64,000 nucleotides of DNA from Caulobacter sp. 73W (GCF_041021955.1 NZ_CP158375.1:1736001-1800000); one strand, 5' to 3'. Positions 52,212 through 61,205 are shown, numbered from the stretch's first letter. Notes: generated by a model from the sequence alone, not told the origin. A program made the numbers and translations.

Positions 52212-53540
52212 ATGATCCGCAGCATTGAAGAGGTCCGGTCGCGGGTGGCCGCCCAGAAGACCCTGCTGCCGGCCTTCTACGGCGCCGTCGATTTCGACCA
52301 CACGCCCGAGCGTTTCACCGATGACGCCAGAGCGGCCGTCGTCACCGATCGCGCGCCCATGGGCGTGCGGGTGACCCAGGATGATCTCGATCGCGTGCGA
52401 GCCTACACCATGCTGGGCGATCATGTGGCCGACGCCTATGCGGCGCTCATCCCCGACTATGGCTTTCGCCGCCTGATCGCCATGCTGACCCAGGCCTGTG
52501 AACAGGGCGTCGACGCCGTGAAGGATGCGCCGCCTCAACTTCGCGCCTTCATCGCCGACATGGAGGACACGCCCGACTGGGTCGATATGGATCTGGTGCG
52601 CCGGGGCGCGCGGCTGGACCGCAACGCCACCGCACATCTGGCGCCCTTCGCCATCCGCGGGGCGTTCATGGCCACGTTCCTGAACAAGTACGCCGCCCTG
52701 CCCATGGCCCTGACCGGCACGCTCAGCAACGACACGGCGGCCAAGCGGGTCAACGAGACGGCGACCTTCTTCACCACCACCGTCCTGCCCGGCGCGCTCG
52801 AACGCCATGGGGAGGGCTTCAAGGCCGCCGCCATGGTGCGGCTGATGCACTCGATGGTGCGCTTCAACGCCCTGCGCTCGGGACAGTGGGACACCAAGAT
52901 CTATGGCGTTCCGATCCCGCAGGTGGACCAGATGCCCGCCGGCCTGATCCCGATCTTCCTCATGGCCTTCGCCATGATCCGCAAGGGACGCACCAGCTTC
53001 ACCCGCGACGAGCGGGCCAAGGTGGAACTCGCCCGCTACCGCTGCTTTCTGCTGGGCCTGCCGCAGGACCTGTTGGCCGACACGCCCGAAGGGATCGTGC
53101 GGATCATGACCGCCCGCAACAGCACCCTGCGTCGCGGCTTCGACGACGCCACCTCCGGAGCGCTGATCCGCGCCACCCTGGACGCCTACCTGCCGCCCGA
53201 TCGCTCGCCGACCAACCGGCTGCATGACCGACTGGAGCGCCGCTTCGCCAGGACCTTCTTCCTGCGCCACTTCATGGAGGGTGATCGGCTCAAGGCTCGC
53301 GAGATGGGCATCGAGGTGAGCCGGTTGGACGAGGTGGTGTTCGTCGCCTGCGGCCTGCTGGTCTACGGACGGCTCGCGGCGTTCCGGATCGCCGGCAAGG
53401 TGCCCGGTCTGCGCGACGTCACCGATGCGATTTTGGTGCGGCGCATCCGCCAGCTCCTCGTCCGCTACGGACACGCCGAGTACACGACGGACGCCGCCCG
53501 GTACCGTTCGGCGGCGCGGGCTTCGGTTGGATCTGCGTGA
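52212..53540 (+). CDS. MpaB/latex-clearing-type oxygenase (DUF2236)
   Basis: 442 aa from the ATG at 52212 (after AGGAG); earlier in-frame Mets at 52161 and 52185 are possible. The family includes the rubber oxygenase Lcp and fungal MpaB. The Lcp-like active region is visible: RVNETATFF (conserved Arg and Thr) and RLMHSMVRF, whose His corresponds to the proximal heme ligand. A segment AGLIPIFLMAFAMIRKG and a basic C-terminal region (FRIAGKVPG) follow. Predicted heme-dependent dioxygenase-like protein cleaving a hydrophobic unsaturated chain. Probably intracellular or membrane-associated; no signal peptide. Controlled by divergent TetR. Confidence 0.82.
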   Translation: MIRSIEEVRSRVAAQKTLLPAFYGAVDFDHTPERFTDDARAAVVTDRAPMGVRVTQDDLDRVRAYTMLGDHVADAYAALIPDYGFRRLIAMLTQACEQGVDAVKDAPPQLRAFIADMEDTPDWVDMDLVRRGARLDRNATAHLAPFAIRGAFMATFLNKYAALPMALTGTLSNDTAAKRVNETATFFTTTVLPGALERHGEGFKAAAMVRLMHSMVRFNALRSGQWDTKIYGVPIPQVDQMPAGLIPIFLMAFAMIRKGRTSFTRDERAKVELARYRCFLLGLPQDLLADTPEGIVRIMTARNSTLRRGFDDATSGALIRATLDAYLPPDRSPTNRLHDRLERRFARTFFLRHFMEGDRLKAREMGIEVSRLDEVVFVACGLLVYGRLAAFRIAGKVPGLRDVTDAILVRRIRQLLVRYGHAEYTTDAARYRSAARASVGSA

Positions 53541-53649
53541 ACGGTGTGATCGTGTGCGCTACAGCCTGCCGTGCGCAACGGATCCGGTCGGGTGCGGATA
53601 CCGCTTGGAGGGCCGAAGACGCCCAACCGTCGCGGACTCCTGCTCGCCA

Positions 53650-53706
53650 GTATTGACCGTCTTTTGGGTCATTTACGGCCTTGGAACCAAAGCTGGGTCA
53701 TTTTTG
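53650..53706. repeat. Probable remnant of an IS21-like terminal region
   Basis: Low-GC stretch with two exact TGGGTCATTT repeats (53665-53674 and 53694-53703, 29 bp apart) preceded by an ATTGACCG element. Arrays of GGGTCATTT-like repeats are typical of the multiple terminal repeats of IS21-family elements in alphaproteobacteria (from memory, unchecked). No transposase gene is near. Confidence 0.4.
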
Positions 53707-53709
53707 GAT

Positions 53710-54408
53710 ATGCGCAACAGACGCGGACACGGCTCCGATGCCCAACGGTTCTTTCGGACTCGCCGCCGCCGACGAGCCCTGCGCAACCTGCTCACCCAGC
53801 GGACCGCCGGCTTCGTCGCCGTAGCGCTGATTCCGATCGGCTTGGCTCTCAACGCCCCTGCGATCCAACGCCTGATCTTAACCGGGCAAAGCGCCGGGAC
53901 AGCTGCGTCGATCTCCGTTCCTGCGCAGTCTGTCGCTCCCGATCAAAGTGGCCCGCCAAAGACCGACACCAAGCGTGTCGGTATCACCACCCCTTCAGGA
54001 GACCCCGTTGGCGCCAGCTCGCGTGACGAGGTCGCCCCCGATCCTCCCGTGCGGTCCCCAGGCCTCAGCCGTCAGGATCTGATCTCTGGCGCAGACATCC
54101 GTGTCGTCGATGGAGATACGATCCGGCTACCGGACGGCGAGCGGGTTCGTATTCTCAACATCGACACTCCGGAGATGCCGCCTCGCGCCCGATGTGAACG
54201 GGAAGGCGCTTTGGCTCTACAAGCCAGGGATCGGACTCAAGAACTCGTGCTCGCCGGCGATCTGAGCCTTCTCGCTAGCGGGAGAAATCGCGATCGCTAT
54301 GGACGACTGCTACGGCGCATTGAAATCAATGGACGCGATCTGGGCGAGCAACTGATCAGCGAAGGCCTGGCTCAGCGCTGGTCGGGGTCCAAGGCGCGAT
54401 GGTGCTGA
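53710..54408 (+). CDS. Membrane-anchored thermonuclease-family (SNase-like) protein
   Basis: 232 aa from the ATG at 53710. Residues 15-32 are very Arg-rich, residues 34-52 form a membrane segment, then a Pro/Ser/Thr linker to about 125, then an SNase domain (ADIRVVDGDTIRL, RVRILNIDTPEMP with Arg, Asp, Thr and Glu, RNRDRYGRLLRRIE with the second Arg, LISEGLAQRWSG). The catalytic residues known for staphylococcal nuclease are all represented. Predicted as a periplasm-facing nuclease tethered to the inner membrane. Context next to the IS-like remnant suggests recent insertion nearby. Start could be upstream if the repeat is not a leader. Confidence 0.8.
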   Translation: MRNRRGHGSDAQRFFRTRRRRRALRNLLTQRTAGFVAVALIPIGLALNAPAIQRLILTGQSAGTAASISVPAQSVAPDQSGPPKTDTKRVGITTPSGDPVGASSRDEVAPDPPVRSPGLSRQDLISGADIRVVDGDTIRLPDGERVRILNIDTPEMPPRARCEREGALALQARDRTQELVLAGDLSLLASGRNRDRYGRLLRRIEINGRDLGEQLISEGLAQRWSGSKARWC

Positions 54409-54443
54409 CGAGGCTCACGTTGAGCCGTCAGCCAACAGGACCG

Positions 54444-54575
54444 TCACTGGAACCAGCGGCCAAAGCGGTCATGCTCGTCGTCGAGGACACTAACGATGTG
54501 CGAGCCCATGCCGTCACGATCTCGCACGAGCTTGACTGTCGCGAGCTTGAGCTCGTTGCGCCCGCGCAAAAGCAT
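54444..54575 (-). CDS. Doubtful 43-aa ORF
   Basis: Minus-strand frame MLLRGRNELKLATVKL... ending DRFGRWFQ, between the nuclease stop and the MerR stop. The sequence has a protein-like charge pattern (VRDRDGMGSHIVSVLDDEHD), but there is no ribosome site and no partner. Could be the tail of a lost gene. Confidence 0.25.
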   Translation of the reverse strand: MLLRGRNELKLATVKLVRDRDGMGSHIVSVLDDEHDRFGRWFQ

Positions 54576-54603
54576 GGCCCTGGAGGTATCGGCCGGAGCT
54601 ATA

Positions 54604-54978
54604 TCAGCCGCGGTCGAGTTGGACACAGTCCACAAGTTGGGAAGACAGCTTTGCGATGAGGCCTTGCAGGTCGGCCAACCGCGCGGCCTGATCGTCACGG
54701 ATGGCCTTTAAGGTGTTGATGAGTTCGGCAGCGTCACCCGCATCAACGACCTGCTGGATCTGATCGAGACTCAGACCATGGCGGCGCAGCGTCACGATAC
54801 GTGCCGCTCGATCCGCGCTTCGCGGGTCGTAGTGGCGCGCGCCGCCTCGGCCCCGGGAAGACTGGATCAGGCCCCGCTCCTCATAGAAACGAAGCGTGCG
54901 GGCGCTGACCCCAAGTCGCGGCGCAAGGTCCTGGATCGAGCACGCCACCGGCGGGCCCTGGTGAACGGACTGGGTCAT
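54604..54978 (-). CDS. MerR-family regulator
   Basis: 124 aa. Helix-turn-helix IQDLAPRLGVSARTLRFYEERGL and the ARHYDPRSADRAARIVTLRRHGLSLDQI region are typical of MerR. The C-terminal helix (AAELINTLKAIRDDQAARLADLQGL) is a dimerisation coiled coil without an obvious metal-binding Cys pair. Start at 54978 (MTQSVHQG), 5 bp after the IclR stop, so it is co-transcribed with IclR. Drug/stress or pathway-specific effector unknown. Confidence 0.85.
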   Translation of the reverse strand: MTQSVHQGPPVACSIQDLAPRLGVSARTLRFYEERGLIQSSRGRGGARHYDPRSADRAARIVTLRRHGLSLDQIQQVVDAGDAAELINTLKAIRDDQAARLADLQGLIAKLSSQLVDCVQLDRG

Positions 54979-54983
54979 GCCGG

Positions 54984-55730
54984 TCAGCGCCGCTGCAGGC
55001 CAAGGCTGATGCGGCGGGCGGCGTCTGCGAGAAGATCGCCCATGGCTTCGCACGCCGCCTCGTCCACCCGCTCGACTGGCGCAGAGACCGAGATCGCCGC
55101 GAACGGTTCGCCGCGACTATTTCTGATCGCCGCGCCGACACCGTTTTCATTGGGCCAATTGGTGCGGTAGGCGGTGGCGAACCCACGCTGACGCACCTGA
55201 GCCAACTCCAGGCGCAGAGCCTGCGGGTCGGTGACCGTAAGGGCGGTGACCTTCTGCAACGGCGCGGCGAGATAGGCCTCGAGTTCATCCTCGGGCAGGG
55301 TCGCCAACATGGCTCGCCCCAAGGAGGAAGGGTGCATCGGGCCTGGCCGCCACAGGGGCCAAGCATGGGTCACAGGGTTGATGCCGTCCAACCGCTCGAC
55401 CAGCGCCATGCGAAAGCCGTCGCGCACCGCCAGATAGACGGATTCCGAGGTACGCCGGCGCAGCTCCTCCATCACCGGGATGGCGGCGGCGCGAAGATGC
55501 CGGGTGGCGAAGTCGGAAGGGCCGACCGCCAGGCCAGCGCGCAGGGATAGCGACCAGGCTCCCTTCTCGTCGGAAACAGTCTCGATCCAGCCGGCCTCCC
55601 CCAACGCACGCAAAGCGCGCTGTACGGTCGATTTGGGCAGGTCCAGCTCGCGAGCGAGTTCTGAGACCCCCGCCGGCTGCAATCGGCCGAGGACCTCAAG
55701 GATGTTCAAAGCCGTCTCGATGGGGCGCAT
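54984..55730 (-). CDS. IclR-family transcriptional regulator
   Basis: 248 aa. Winged helix ALNILEVLGRLQPAGVSELARELDLPKSTVQRALRAL, then the IclR effector domain (LVERLDGINPVTHAWP, HPSSLGRAMLATLPEDELEAYL, RQRGFATAYRTNWPNENGVGAAI, FAAISVSAPVERV). Probably controls the MmgE/PrpD gene directly upstream on the genome (same strand, 58 bp apart) or the receptor locus. Full length. Confidence 0.92.
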   Translation of the reverse strand: MRPIETALNILEVLGRLQPAGVSELARELDLPKSTVQRALRALGEAGWIETVSDEKGAWSLSLRAGLAVGPSDFATRHLRAAAIPVMEELRRRTSESVYLAVRDGFRMALVERLDGINPVTHAWPLWRPGPMHPSSLGRAMLATLPEDELEAYLAAPLQKVTALTVTDPQALRLELAQVRQRGFATAYRTNWPNENGVGAAIRNSRGEPFAAISVSAPVERVDEAACEAMGDLLADAARRISLGLQRR

Positions 55731-55788
55731 GGGGGTCTTCTACGTACTCTTGATCGTTCAGTGACGCTGCTTCGCGGCGCGATGCAAC

Positions 55789-57276
55789 TCAGCGGGCCAC
55801 CAGACGCACAAGCTCGCCCCCCGAGCGCAAAGACGAGATGTCCCAGACGGCGGCGACGACATCGCGCGCGCGGCCCGCGCCGAGGAGCGGGCTCATCAGC
55901 TCCAGCGCCTTGGCCTCCACGTCAGCCTTGCTCATCGGATGGGAAGGGAAGCCCGCCACCCAAGGGACAAAGATCTCGTGCCGACGGCCGTCCTCTTGGA
56001 CCACGACCACGCGCGCCGACTCGGTGCGGGCGGATCCTTCGGCATGCTCCTGGGCCGGATCATGGACCACATCGACCTTGGCCATCATCGCCTTGGCGGC
56101 GGGATCTCCATGCATGCGCTTGAGCGACTGGGCCGAGACGAAGTCCAGGCGCCCGTCAATGAGGATGATGGCCGACAGATAGCGCAGGTTGAGCGCCGGC
56201 ATCTCGGCGTTGCGGAAGGCGTCCCAACGGCCGGGCATGGAGATGGTCACGCTGGCGACCCTGCCGCGGTCGATCCTGGGCAGCAGCTTCAGCAGGCCGT
56301 CGACGGCCGGCTGGGTCGGGCCGCCCACCGGGTAGCGCTTGTAGGCGGTCTCATGAAGCTCGGTGCGCTCGCCCAGCTTGTCGATCAGATAGTCGGGATT
56401 GTTGCCCTCACCGCGGAAGATCGGTGAGCGGAACCAGCCGTTGGAGCGATCGAAGCTGTTGCGAACGCCGGTGAAGCCGGCCTCGACCATCAAGGCCGCC
56501 TGCAGGCCGTTGCGCGCGCCCATGCCGGCGAAGACGAAGGATTTCTCGATGTGCTCGACGTCCGACATCCACTGCCAGGATCCGGACGCCTGCTGGGCGC
56601 AGTAGGTAAGGACGTCGCCGATGCGATCCTCCGCGATCCCCAGGATCGAGGCGGCGGTCGCCGCCGTGCCGAACACCGGCCCAAAGCCATGATTGGCGAT
56701 GTTGGCCTTTTGCAAATTCTTGTTGCCGATGGCGCGGGGCACGCGGCCGGCCAGTTCATAGCCGACGATCACCGAGCGCAGGACCTGCTCTCCGGACTTG
56801 CCGCGCGCCTGGGCCAAGGCCAGGGCGGCGGTGACGACGGAGGGCCCAGGCTGAACGAAGGAGGCCGGATTGAAATCGTTGATCTCGGCGCCGTGGGCGG
56901 TCATCGCCCCGGCGAAGACGGCGTCTACGAGCGCTGCCTTCTGGTTCGACGCCAGGATCGTCACGGCGCTCCTCTTGGCGTCGCCAGTCTGGGCCAGGGC
57001 GTAGTTGCGGGCCAGGACCGAGGGCTCCAGGTCGCGGCACGCCACGGCCGAGGCCAGGGTGTCGAGGATGTGGCGACGGGCCAGTTCCCGGTGCTCTTCG
57101 GGAAAGTCGAAGGACTGGCTGGTGGCGATATAACGCGACAGCGCCGCAGTGGTCTTGCCAGCCGGCTCGGCGCTGGCCGCAGAAGCGGCCTGCCTGGCCG
57201 CCGCGGGCAAGGCGGGCAGCGCCAGGCCGCCCAGGGCGAAGGCGGCCAGTACGTCTCTTCGGTTGGCGTCGGTCAT
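55789..57276 (-). CDS. Tat-exported MmgE/PrpD-family protein
   Basis: 495 aa. Start at 57276 (MTDANRRDVLAAFALGGL), a twin-arginine leader cleaved near residue 28. The body matches MmgE/PrpD proteins (e.g. SQSFDFPEEHRELARRHILDTLASAVA, AHGAEINDFNPASF, SVIVGYELAGRVPRAIG, AYKRYPVGGPTQPA), the family of 2-methylcitrate dehydratase, cis-aconitate decarboxylase and iminodisuccinate epimerase. Members are normally cytosolic; a Tat leader is unusual. The gene lies after the TonB receptor, with a hairpin between, and before the IclR gene. Reaction unknown; a non-hydrolytic lyase or epimerase on an imported acid is plausible. Confidence 0.88.
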   Translation of the reverse strand: MTDANRRDVLAAFALGGLALPALPAAARQAASAASAEPAGKTTAALSRYIATSQSFDFPEEHRELARRHILDTLASAVACRDLEPSVLARNYALAQTGDAKRSAVTILASNQKAALVDAVFAGAMTAHGAEINDFNPASFVQPGPSVVTAALALAQARGKSGEQVLRSVIVGYELAGRVPRAIGNKNLQKANIANHGFGPVFGTAATAASILGIAEDRIGDVLTYCAQQASGSWQWMSDVEHIEKSFVFAGMGARNGLQAALMVEAGFTGVRNSFDRSNGWFRSPIFRGEGNNPDYLIDKLGERTELHETAYKRYPVGGPTQPAVDGLLKLLPRIDRGRVASVTISMPGRWDAFRNAEMPALNLRYLSAIILIDGRLDFVSAQSLKRMHGDPAAKAMMAKVDVVHDPAQEHAEGSARTESARVVVVQEDGRRHEIFVPWVAGFPSHPMSKADVEAKALELMSPLLGAGRARDVVAAVWDISSLRSGGELVRLVAR

Positions 57277-57290
57277 GGCGTATCTCCGTT

Positions 57291-57326
57291 CCAAAAGGCT
57301 GCGGGCCCGCGGCTTAGCGGGCCCGC
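57291..57326 (-). terminator. Hairpin/terminator between receptor and PrpD-like gene
   Basis: Two copies of the self-complementary GCGGGCCCGC (57301-57310, 57317-57326) flank a 6-nt loop. On the minus strand the stem is followed by AGCCTTTTGG. It could terminate most receptor transcripts and leave a minority to read into the PrpD-like gene. Confidence 0.65.
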
Positions 57327-57339
57327 GAGGGAGGATTGC

Positions 57340-60252
57340 TTAGAAGCGGCGGGTCAGGCCGATCGAGTAGCGGCGCTGCAGCAGGTCATAGAGCGCAAGA
57401 TCAGTAGCCCCCTGCCCCACCCAGCCCGGAGGCGCCTCGTCGAGCAGGTTCTGGACGCCTGCCCGAAGGCGGGTCTTCTCATCGAACTGATAGCTGGCGG
57501 CCAGATCGAAGTACTGGCGCGTCTTCACACCGGGCAACGTCGAGTTGGCCACGCCCACGGCGCTGTAGTGGCTCATGCTGTCGTTCCAGCGATAGCTCAG
57601 CCGAACCTCCAGCGGACCTTTGCGCCAACCGGAGGTCAGGGCGACTTTCCAGTCGGGGAAGCCGATGGCGCCGCTGTCGATCTGGCTGTTGCCGATCGTC
57701 CCCGCATAGTCGAGGAACGGGGCTCCGGCGAGGTTTTGGATCTTGTAGTCCAGCAACCGGGTCACGATCAGATTGAAGCTGAGCGCGCCGGAGTCGCCCA
57801 GGCCGATGTCGGCGAGGTCGAAGCCCCAGTCGACCTGGACGTCGACGCCCGACGTCTTGTAGGCGGCCAGGTTGAGGGTCGGCTGGCGCTGGGTCTCGAT
57901 GCCGCCGTTGGCGTTGCGCTCGGTCAGGCTGCAATAGAAGTTGGTCGGATCATAGGTGGGGTTGGACTGGCCATCGGCATTGAAGCAGCGCGACAGGCCC
58001 ACCTGGGCGGTGATCACCCCGATCGCGTCCTCCACCTCGATATTGTAGTAGTCGACCGAGGCCGACAGGCGGCGCAAGAGCGGGGTGTCAAAGCGGCTTT
58101 GCCACACTAGACCCGCGGTGATGGTGTTGGCCTTTTCCTCCTCCAGCGCCTCGTTGCCCGAGGCCAGGCCGCCCACCGAACTGCCGGCGAAGCGGTAGAT
58201 GTCGATGATGCTGGCGCCGACGCCTTGAGCCAGGCAAAGCCCCCGAACCTGCGCGGCGTTGGGGTTCAAGGCGGCGTTGCGCAGGCGCCCGCCCACATCG
58301 CACGGATCGCCGGCGCCGATGGCGGTCGAGCCCAGCGCGGCGGACGCACGCTCCGGCGGCGCATAGAGCTCGCCCAGGCTCGGCGCGCGGATTGCGCGCT
58401 GGTAGCCGCCGCGGGCGCGAAGACCTGCGCCCAGGGCCCAGTCGACGGACGCCTTGTAGGTGTTGACCCCACCAACGAGGTTGTAGTCGGAGTGGCGCAA
58501 GGCCAGGTCCAGGTTCAACTCGTCGATGAATGGCAGGTCGCGCAGAACCGGCACGAAGACCTCGGCGAAGATCTCGCGCACATTGTAAGAGCCGTCGGTG
58601 GGCCCGGTCAGCTGCACCGGCCACACCTCGTTGTACACCCGCGCATTGTCGGGGGCGTATTCATAGGTGGCGCGGCGATAGCTGGCGCCGGCGGCGAACC
58701 GCACCTGGCCCGCCGGCAGCGCCAAGAGGCCGCCCTGCAACGATCCTTCGACGATCTGCTGAGTAAGCTCGGTCGTCTCTTTGAGATTGCGGTTGAGGAA
58801 GTTGTAGCAGCCCTCCTGCCCCGGGGTGTCCTCGAGAGCGGCGGGGATGAACGGATTGAACCCGCCGGGGCAGATCGAGGCGCCGCCGTCGGCGGCGTTC
58901 ACCAGGGTGTTCCAGGCGGCGATGTTGACGAAGCCCGAGCTGGTCTCATTCGTCTTGGTCGTGCCGTAGGAGCCGTAGACGTCGAACGTCCAGTCGCGGA
59001 ACGGCACCTTGCCCTTCACCCCCAGGACCGTCTCGTTCAGGTCATAGGCGAACTGGTAGTCGGTGCGGCCGATGCGGCTGGTGCTGAAGACGAAGTTGGC
59101 CGGCGCATTCGGGTTTGGCCGTGAGGCCAGGATCGTGCGTAGGTCGGCTGGAATGAATGGGTTGGTGACCGGGATCAGGCCAGCGGGCGTGCCCGAGCCC
59201 GCCGACCAGCCGGCGCGGCTATAGGCGCTGTCGTAATGCATGTGGTTGAACTGGAAGTAGGCTTCCACATCGTCCGTCACGTCGTAGGAGCCGCGCACGA
59301 AAGCGGTGTAGCGCTCGATCGGGGTCTGCAGCGGCAAGGTGTTGCCAAGCGGGAAGACCACCCGATCCTCGTAGGTCACGTAAGGGTCGTCATCCGGATA
59401 CCGCAGGTTGAGGATCGGCGCGGCGGTCGTGAAGATCGTGCCGTCACGGTTGACCCCGAAGGAGGCGTTGCGCGCCGGCGTGCCTGCGCCGTAGCGTCCG
59501 AACACGGTGTTGAGCACCGCCTGGGACGGCAGGTTGCTGGCCGCCGAGACGAAGCCCCCGCCCTGCAGGGCCGAGGCGAACCCCGAGCGCTCGAAGAAGG
59601 GGCGGCTGTCGCGATAGGCGCCTTGGCGATCGAAATAGGTGACAGCGGCGACGATGCGGCCGCGGTCATCGTTGGCGCCCGCGCCGAAGGTCGCCGAGAA
59701 GGAAACCGCCTCGGCGTCGTTGCGGTCGGTGATCCCGTAGGAGGCGTCGAGCTCCAGGCCTTCGAAGTCACGCTTGAGCTTGAAGTTGACCACCCCGGCG
59801 ATGGCGTCCGAGCCATAGATGGCCGAGGCGCCGCCGGTGATGATTTCGACGTTCTCCACCAAGGCTGGGGTGATGGTGTTGAGGTCAACAGCACCCAGCG
59901 CGTCGGAGGGCTGGGTGCGGCGCCCGTCGATCAGCACCAGGGTGCGCTGGATGCCCAGGCCGCGCAGGTTGGCGTTGTTGCGCCCCTGGCGGGCGGGACT
60001 GGAGCCGCTGTTGGCGTTGCTGGCCGCGAACTGCGGCATCTGGTTGAAGGTGGCGTCTAGGGTCGCCGGCCCGCGGGCGGCGATGGCGTCGGCCCCCACC
60101 GTCACGATCGGGCTTTCGGCCACATAGTCGGTCCGCGCGATGCGCGATCCAGTGACGACGATCTCCTCGACTTCGGCCGACTCCTGGGCGACCGCCGCGC
60201 CCCCCCACAGCAAGGCGAGCGCCGAGGCGCCGCAGATGACGTTCAACCGCAT
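57340..60252 (-). CDS. TonB-dependent receptor (third)
   Basis: 970 aa. Signal peptide (MRLNVICGASALALLWGG..., AVA-QE), TonB-box-like VEEIVVTGSRIART, plug (NNANLRGLGIQRTLVLIDGR, IITGGASAIYGSDAIAGVVN), barrel ending YSIGLTRRF. No STN domain. The plug pattern is the 'vitamin B12/large-substrate' Caulobacterales group with GSRI box. The start at 60252 is preferred over 60300. A 7-bp stem hairpin (60273-60279 with 60285-60291) lies 20 bp before the start. With the downstream PrpD-like gene and divergent hydrolases it suggests import of an ester-bearing natural compound; ligand unknown. Confidence 0.9.
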   Translation of the reverse strand: MRLNVICGASALALLWGGAAVAQESAEVEEIVVTGSRIARTDYVAESPIVTVGADAIAARGPATLDATFNQMPQFAASNANSGSSPARQGRNNANLRGLGIQRTLVLIDGRRTQPSDALGAVDLNTITPALVENVEIITGGASAIYGSDAIAGVVNFKLKRDFEGLELDASYGITDRNDAEAVSFSATFGAGANDDRGRIVAAVTYFDRQGAYRDSRPFFERSGFASALQGGGFVSAASNLPSQAVLNTVFGRYGAGTPARNASFGVNRDGTIFTTAAPILNLRYPDDDPYVTYEDRVVFPLGNTLPLQTPIERYTAFVRGSYDVTDDVEAYFQFNHMHYDSAYSRAGWSAGSGTPAGLIPVTNPFIPADLRTILASRPNPNAPANFVFSTSRIGRTDYQFAYDLNETVLGVKGKVPFRDWTFDVYGSYGTTKTNETSSGFVNIAAWNTLVNAADGGASICPGGFNPFIPAALEDTPGQEGCYNFLNRNLKETTELTQQIVEGSLQGGLLALPAGQVRFAAGASYRRATYEYAPDNARVYNEVWPVQLTGPTDGSYNVREIFAEVFVPVLRDLPFIDELNLDLALRHSDYNLVGGVNTYKASVDWALGAGLRARGGYQRAIRAPSLGELYAPPERASAALGSTAIGAGDPCDVGGRLRNAALNPNAAQVRGLCLAQGVGASIIDIYRFAGSSVGGLASGNEALEEEKANTITAGLVWQSRFDTPLLRRLSASVDYYNIEVEDAIGVITAQVGLSRCFNADGQSNPTYDPTNFYCSLTERNANGGIETQRQPTLNLAAYKTSGVDVQVDWGFDLADIGLGDSGALSFNLIVTRLLDYKIQNLAGAPFLDYAGTIGNSQIDSGAIGFPDWKVALTSGWRKGPLEVRLSYRWNDSMSHYSAVGVANSTLPGVKTRQYFDLAASYQFDEKTRLRAGVQNLLDEAPPGWVGQGATDLALYDLLQRRYSIGLTRRF

Positions 60253-60382
60253 GATCCACCCTAACTTGTTATCGTGCCGTCTTGCGGCACGCTTTGCCAT
60301 TACATGCTGTCTCGGACGGAACGCCGTGTCAAACGCGCGTTAGAATGGCGGGTATCGCAGCGTCGATTGCGGTGGCGTGGAT

Positions 60383-61171
60383 TTAGATTTGGCCGACGGT
60401 TTCGGCGAGGCGGGCGGTGGCGAGCAGGAGGGCCTCAGCGGTCTTGGCCAGCTGCGGCTCATCGAGCCGGGAGGCCGGCCCCGATATGGTCAGGGCGCCG
60501 GCGGCGCGCCCATCGCGGCTCATGATGGGCGCGGCGATGGCGACGACGTCGCTTTCGGGGCGAGACATGGCGTAGCCGCGCCGGCGGATCGCCTCCAGCT
60601 CGTCCATGAAAGCGGCCGCATCGAAGTCGCGCCGATTGAGCAGGCGCGCGGCGACCCGCTCGACGATCGCCGCGGCGTCCGGCGCGTGAGCCAAGATGGC
60701 TTGCCCACCCGCCGCCAAGGGGGCCGGCACACGACTGCCGGGCCCGGTGCTGAAGCGCATCGGCCGGGGTGACACAAGCTTGTCCAAAAAGAGCACGTCG
60801 TCCCCGCTAAGGACGGTCAGGCTCACCGTCTCGGCCGTGGCGGCGTGAAGATCGGCCATGAAGGGCGCAGCCGCGCGGCGCACGGGATGCTGGCTGACCG
60901 CGCCCATGCCGATCTCCCACGCCTTCAGGGTTGGACGATAGCGATCGGTGACCGGCTCCTGGTCGACATAGCCGAGCGCCATCAAGGTGCGCAGCAGGCG
61001 ATGGACGGTGCTCTTCTGCAGCGCCAGATTCTGGGCGACATCGGACAGTCGAACCGGCGCCGGCGCCCTGGCCACCGCTTCGAGGATCGAAAACGCCCTC
61101 ATCACCGACTGGTCCAACGCACGGCTCCTCGTCTGCGTCCCTGGCTTACGAGCGGCGACGGCGAGCCGCAA
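60383..61171 (-). CDS. IclR-family transcriptional regulator (second)
   Basis: 262 aa. HTH SVMRAFSILEAVARAPAPVRLSDVAQNLALQKSTVHRLLRTL, IclR ligand domain (LTVLSGDDVLFLDKL, VPAPLAAGGQAILAHAP, RRRGYAMSRPESDVVAIAAPI, GALTISGPASRLD). The frame opens at a TTG (61171); the true start might be a later TTG or GTG near the HTH since no ribosome site is obvious. Divergent from the serine hydrolase gene; two inverted repeats in between are candidate operators. It probably controls both sides and the receptor. Confidence 0.88.
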   Translation of the reverse strand: MRLAVAARKPGTQTRSRALDQSVMRAFSILEAVARAPAPVRLSDVAQNLALQKSTVHRLLRTLMALGYVDQEPVTDRYRPTLKAWEIGMGAVSQHPVRRAAAPFMADLHAATAETVSLTVLSGDDVLFLDKLVSPRPMRFSTGPGSRVPAPLAAGGQAILAHAPDAAAIVERVAARLLNRRDFDAAAFMDELEAIRRRGYAMSRPESDVVAIAAPIMSRDGRAAGALTISGPASRLDEPQLAKTAEALLLATARLAETVGQI

Positions 61172-61189
61172 GGTCGGCGCATTGACATT

Positions 61190-61205
61190 TCGAACAAGCG
61201 TTCGA
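61190..61205. promoter_or_regulatory. Candidate IclR operator 1
   Basis: Perfect inverted repeat TCGAAC-AAGC-GTTCGA between IclR and the serine hydrolase gene. Confidence 0.5.

Noticed and set aside
53541-53650. Possible tRNA 3' end before the thermonuclease gene (GGTCGGGTGCGGATACC)
   Set aside because: No T-loop TTCRA motif, no acceptor stem partner and no CCA, so no tRNA.
54399-54659. 86-aa plus-strand ORF after the nuclease
   Set aside because: Overlaps the nuclease stop and runs antisense to the MerR gene end; its sequence has no domain features.
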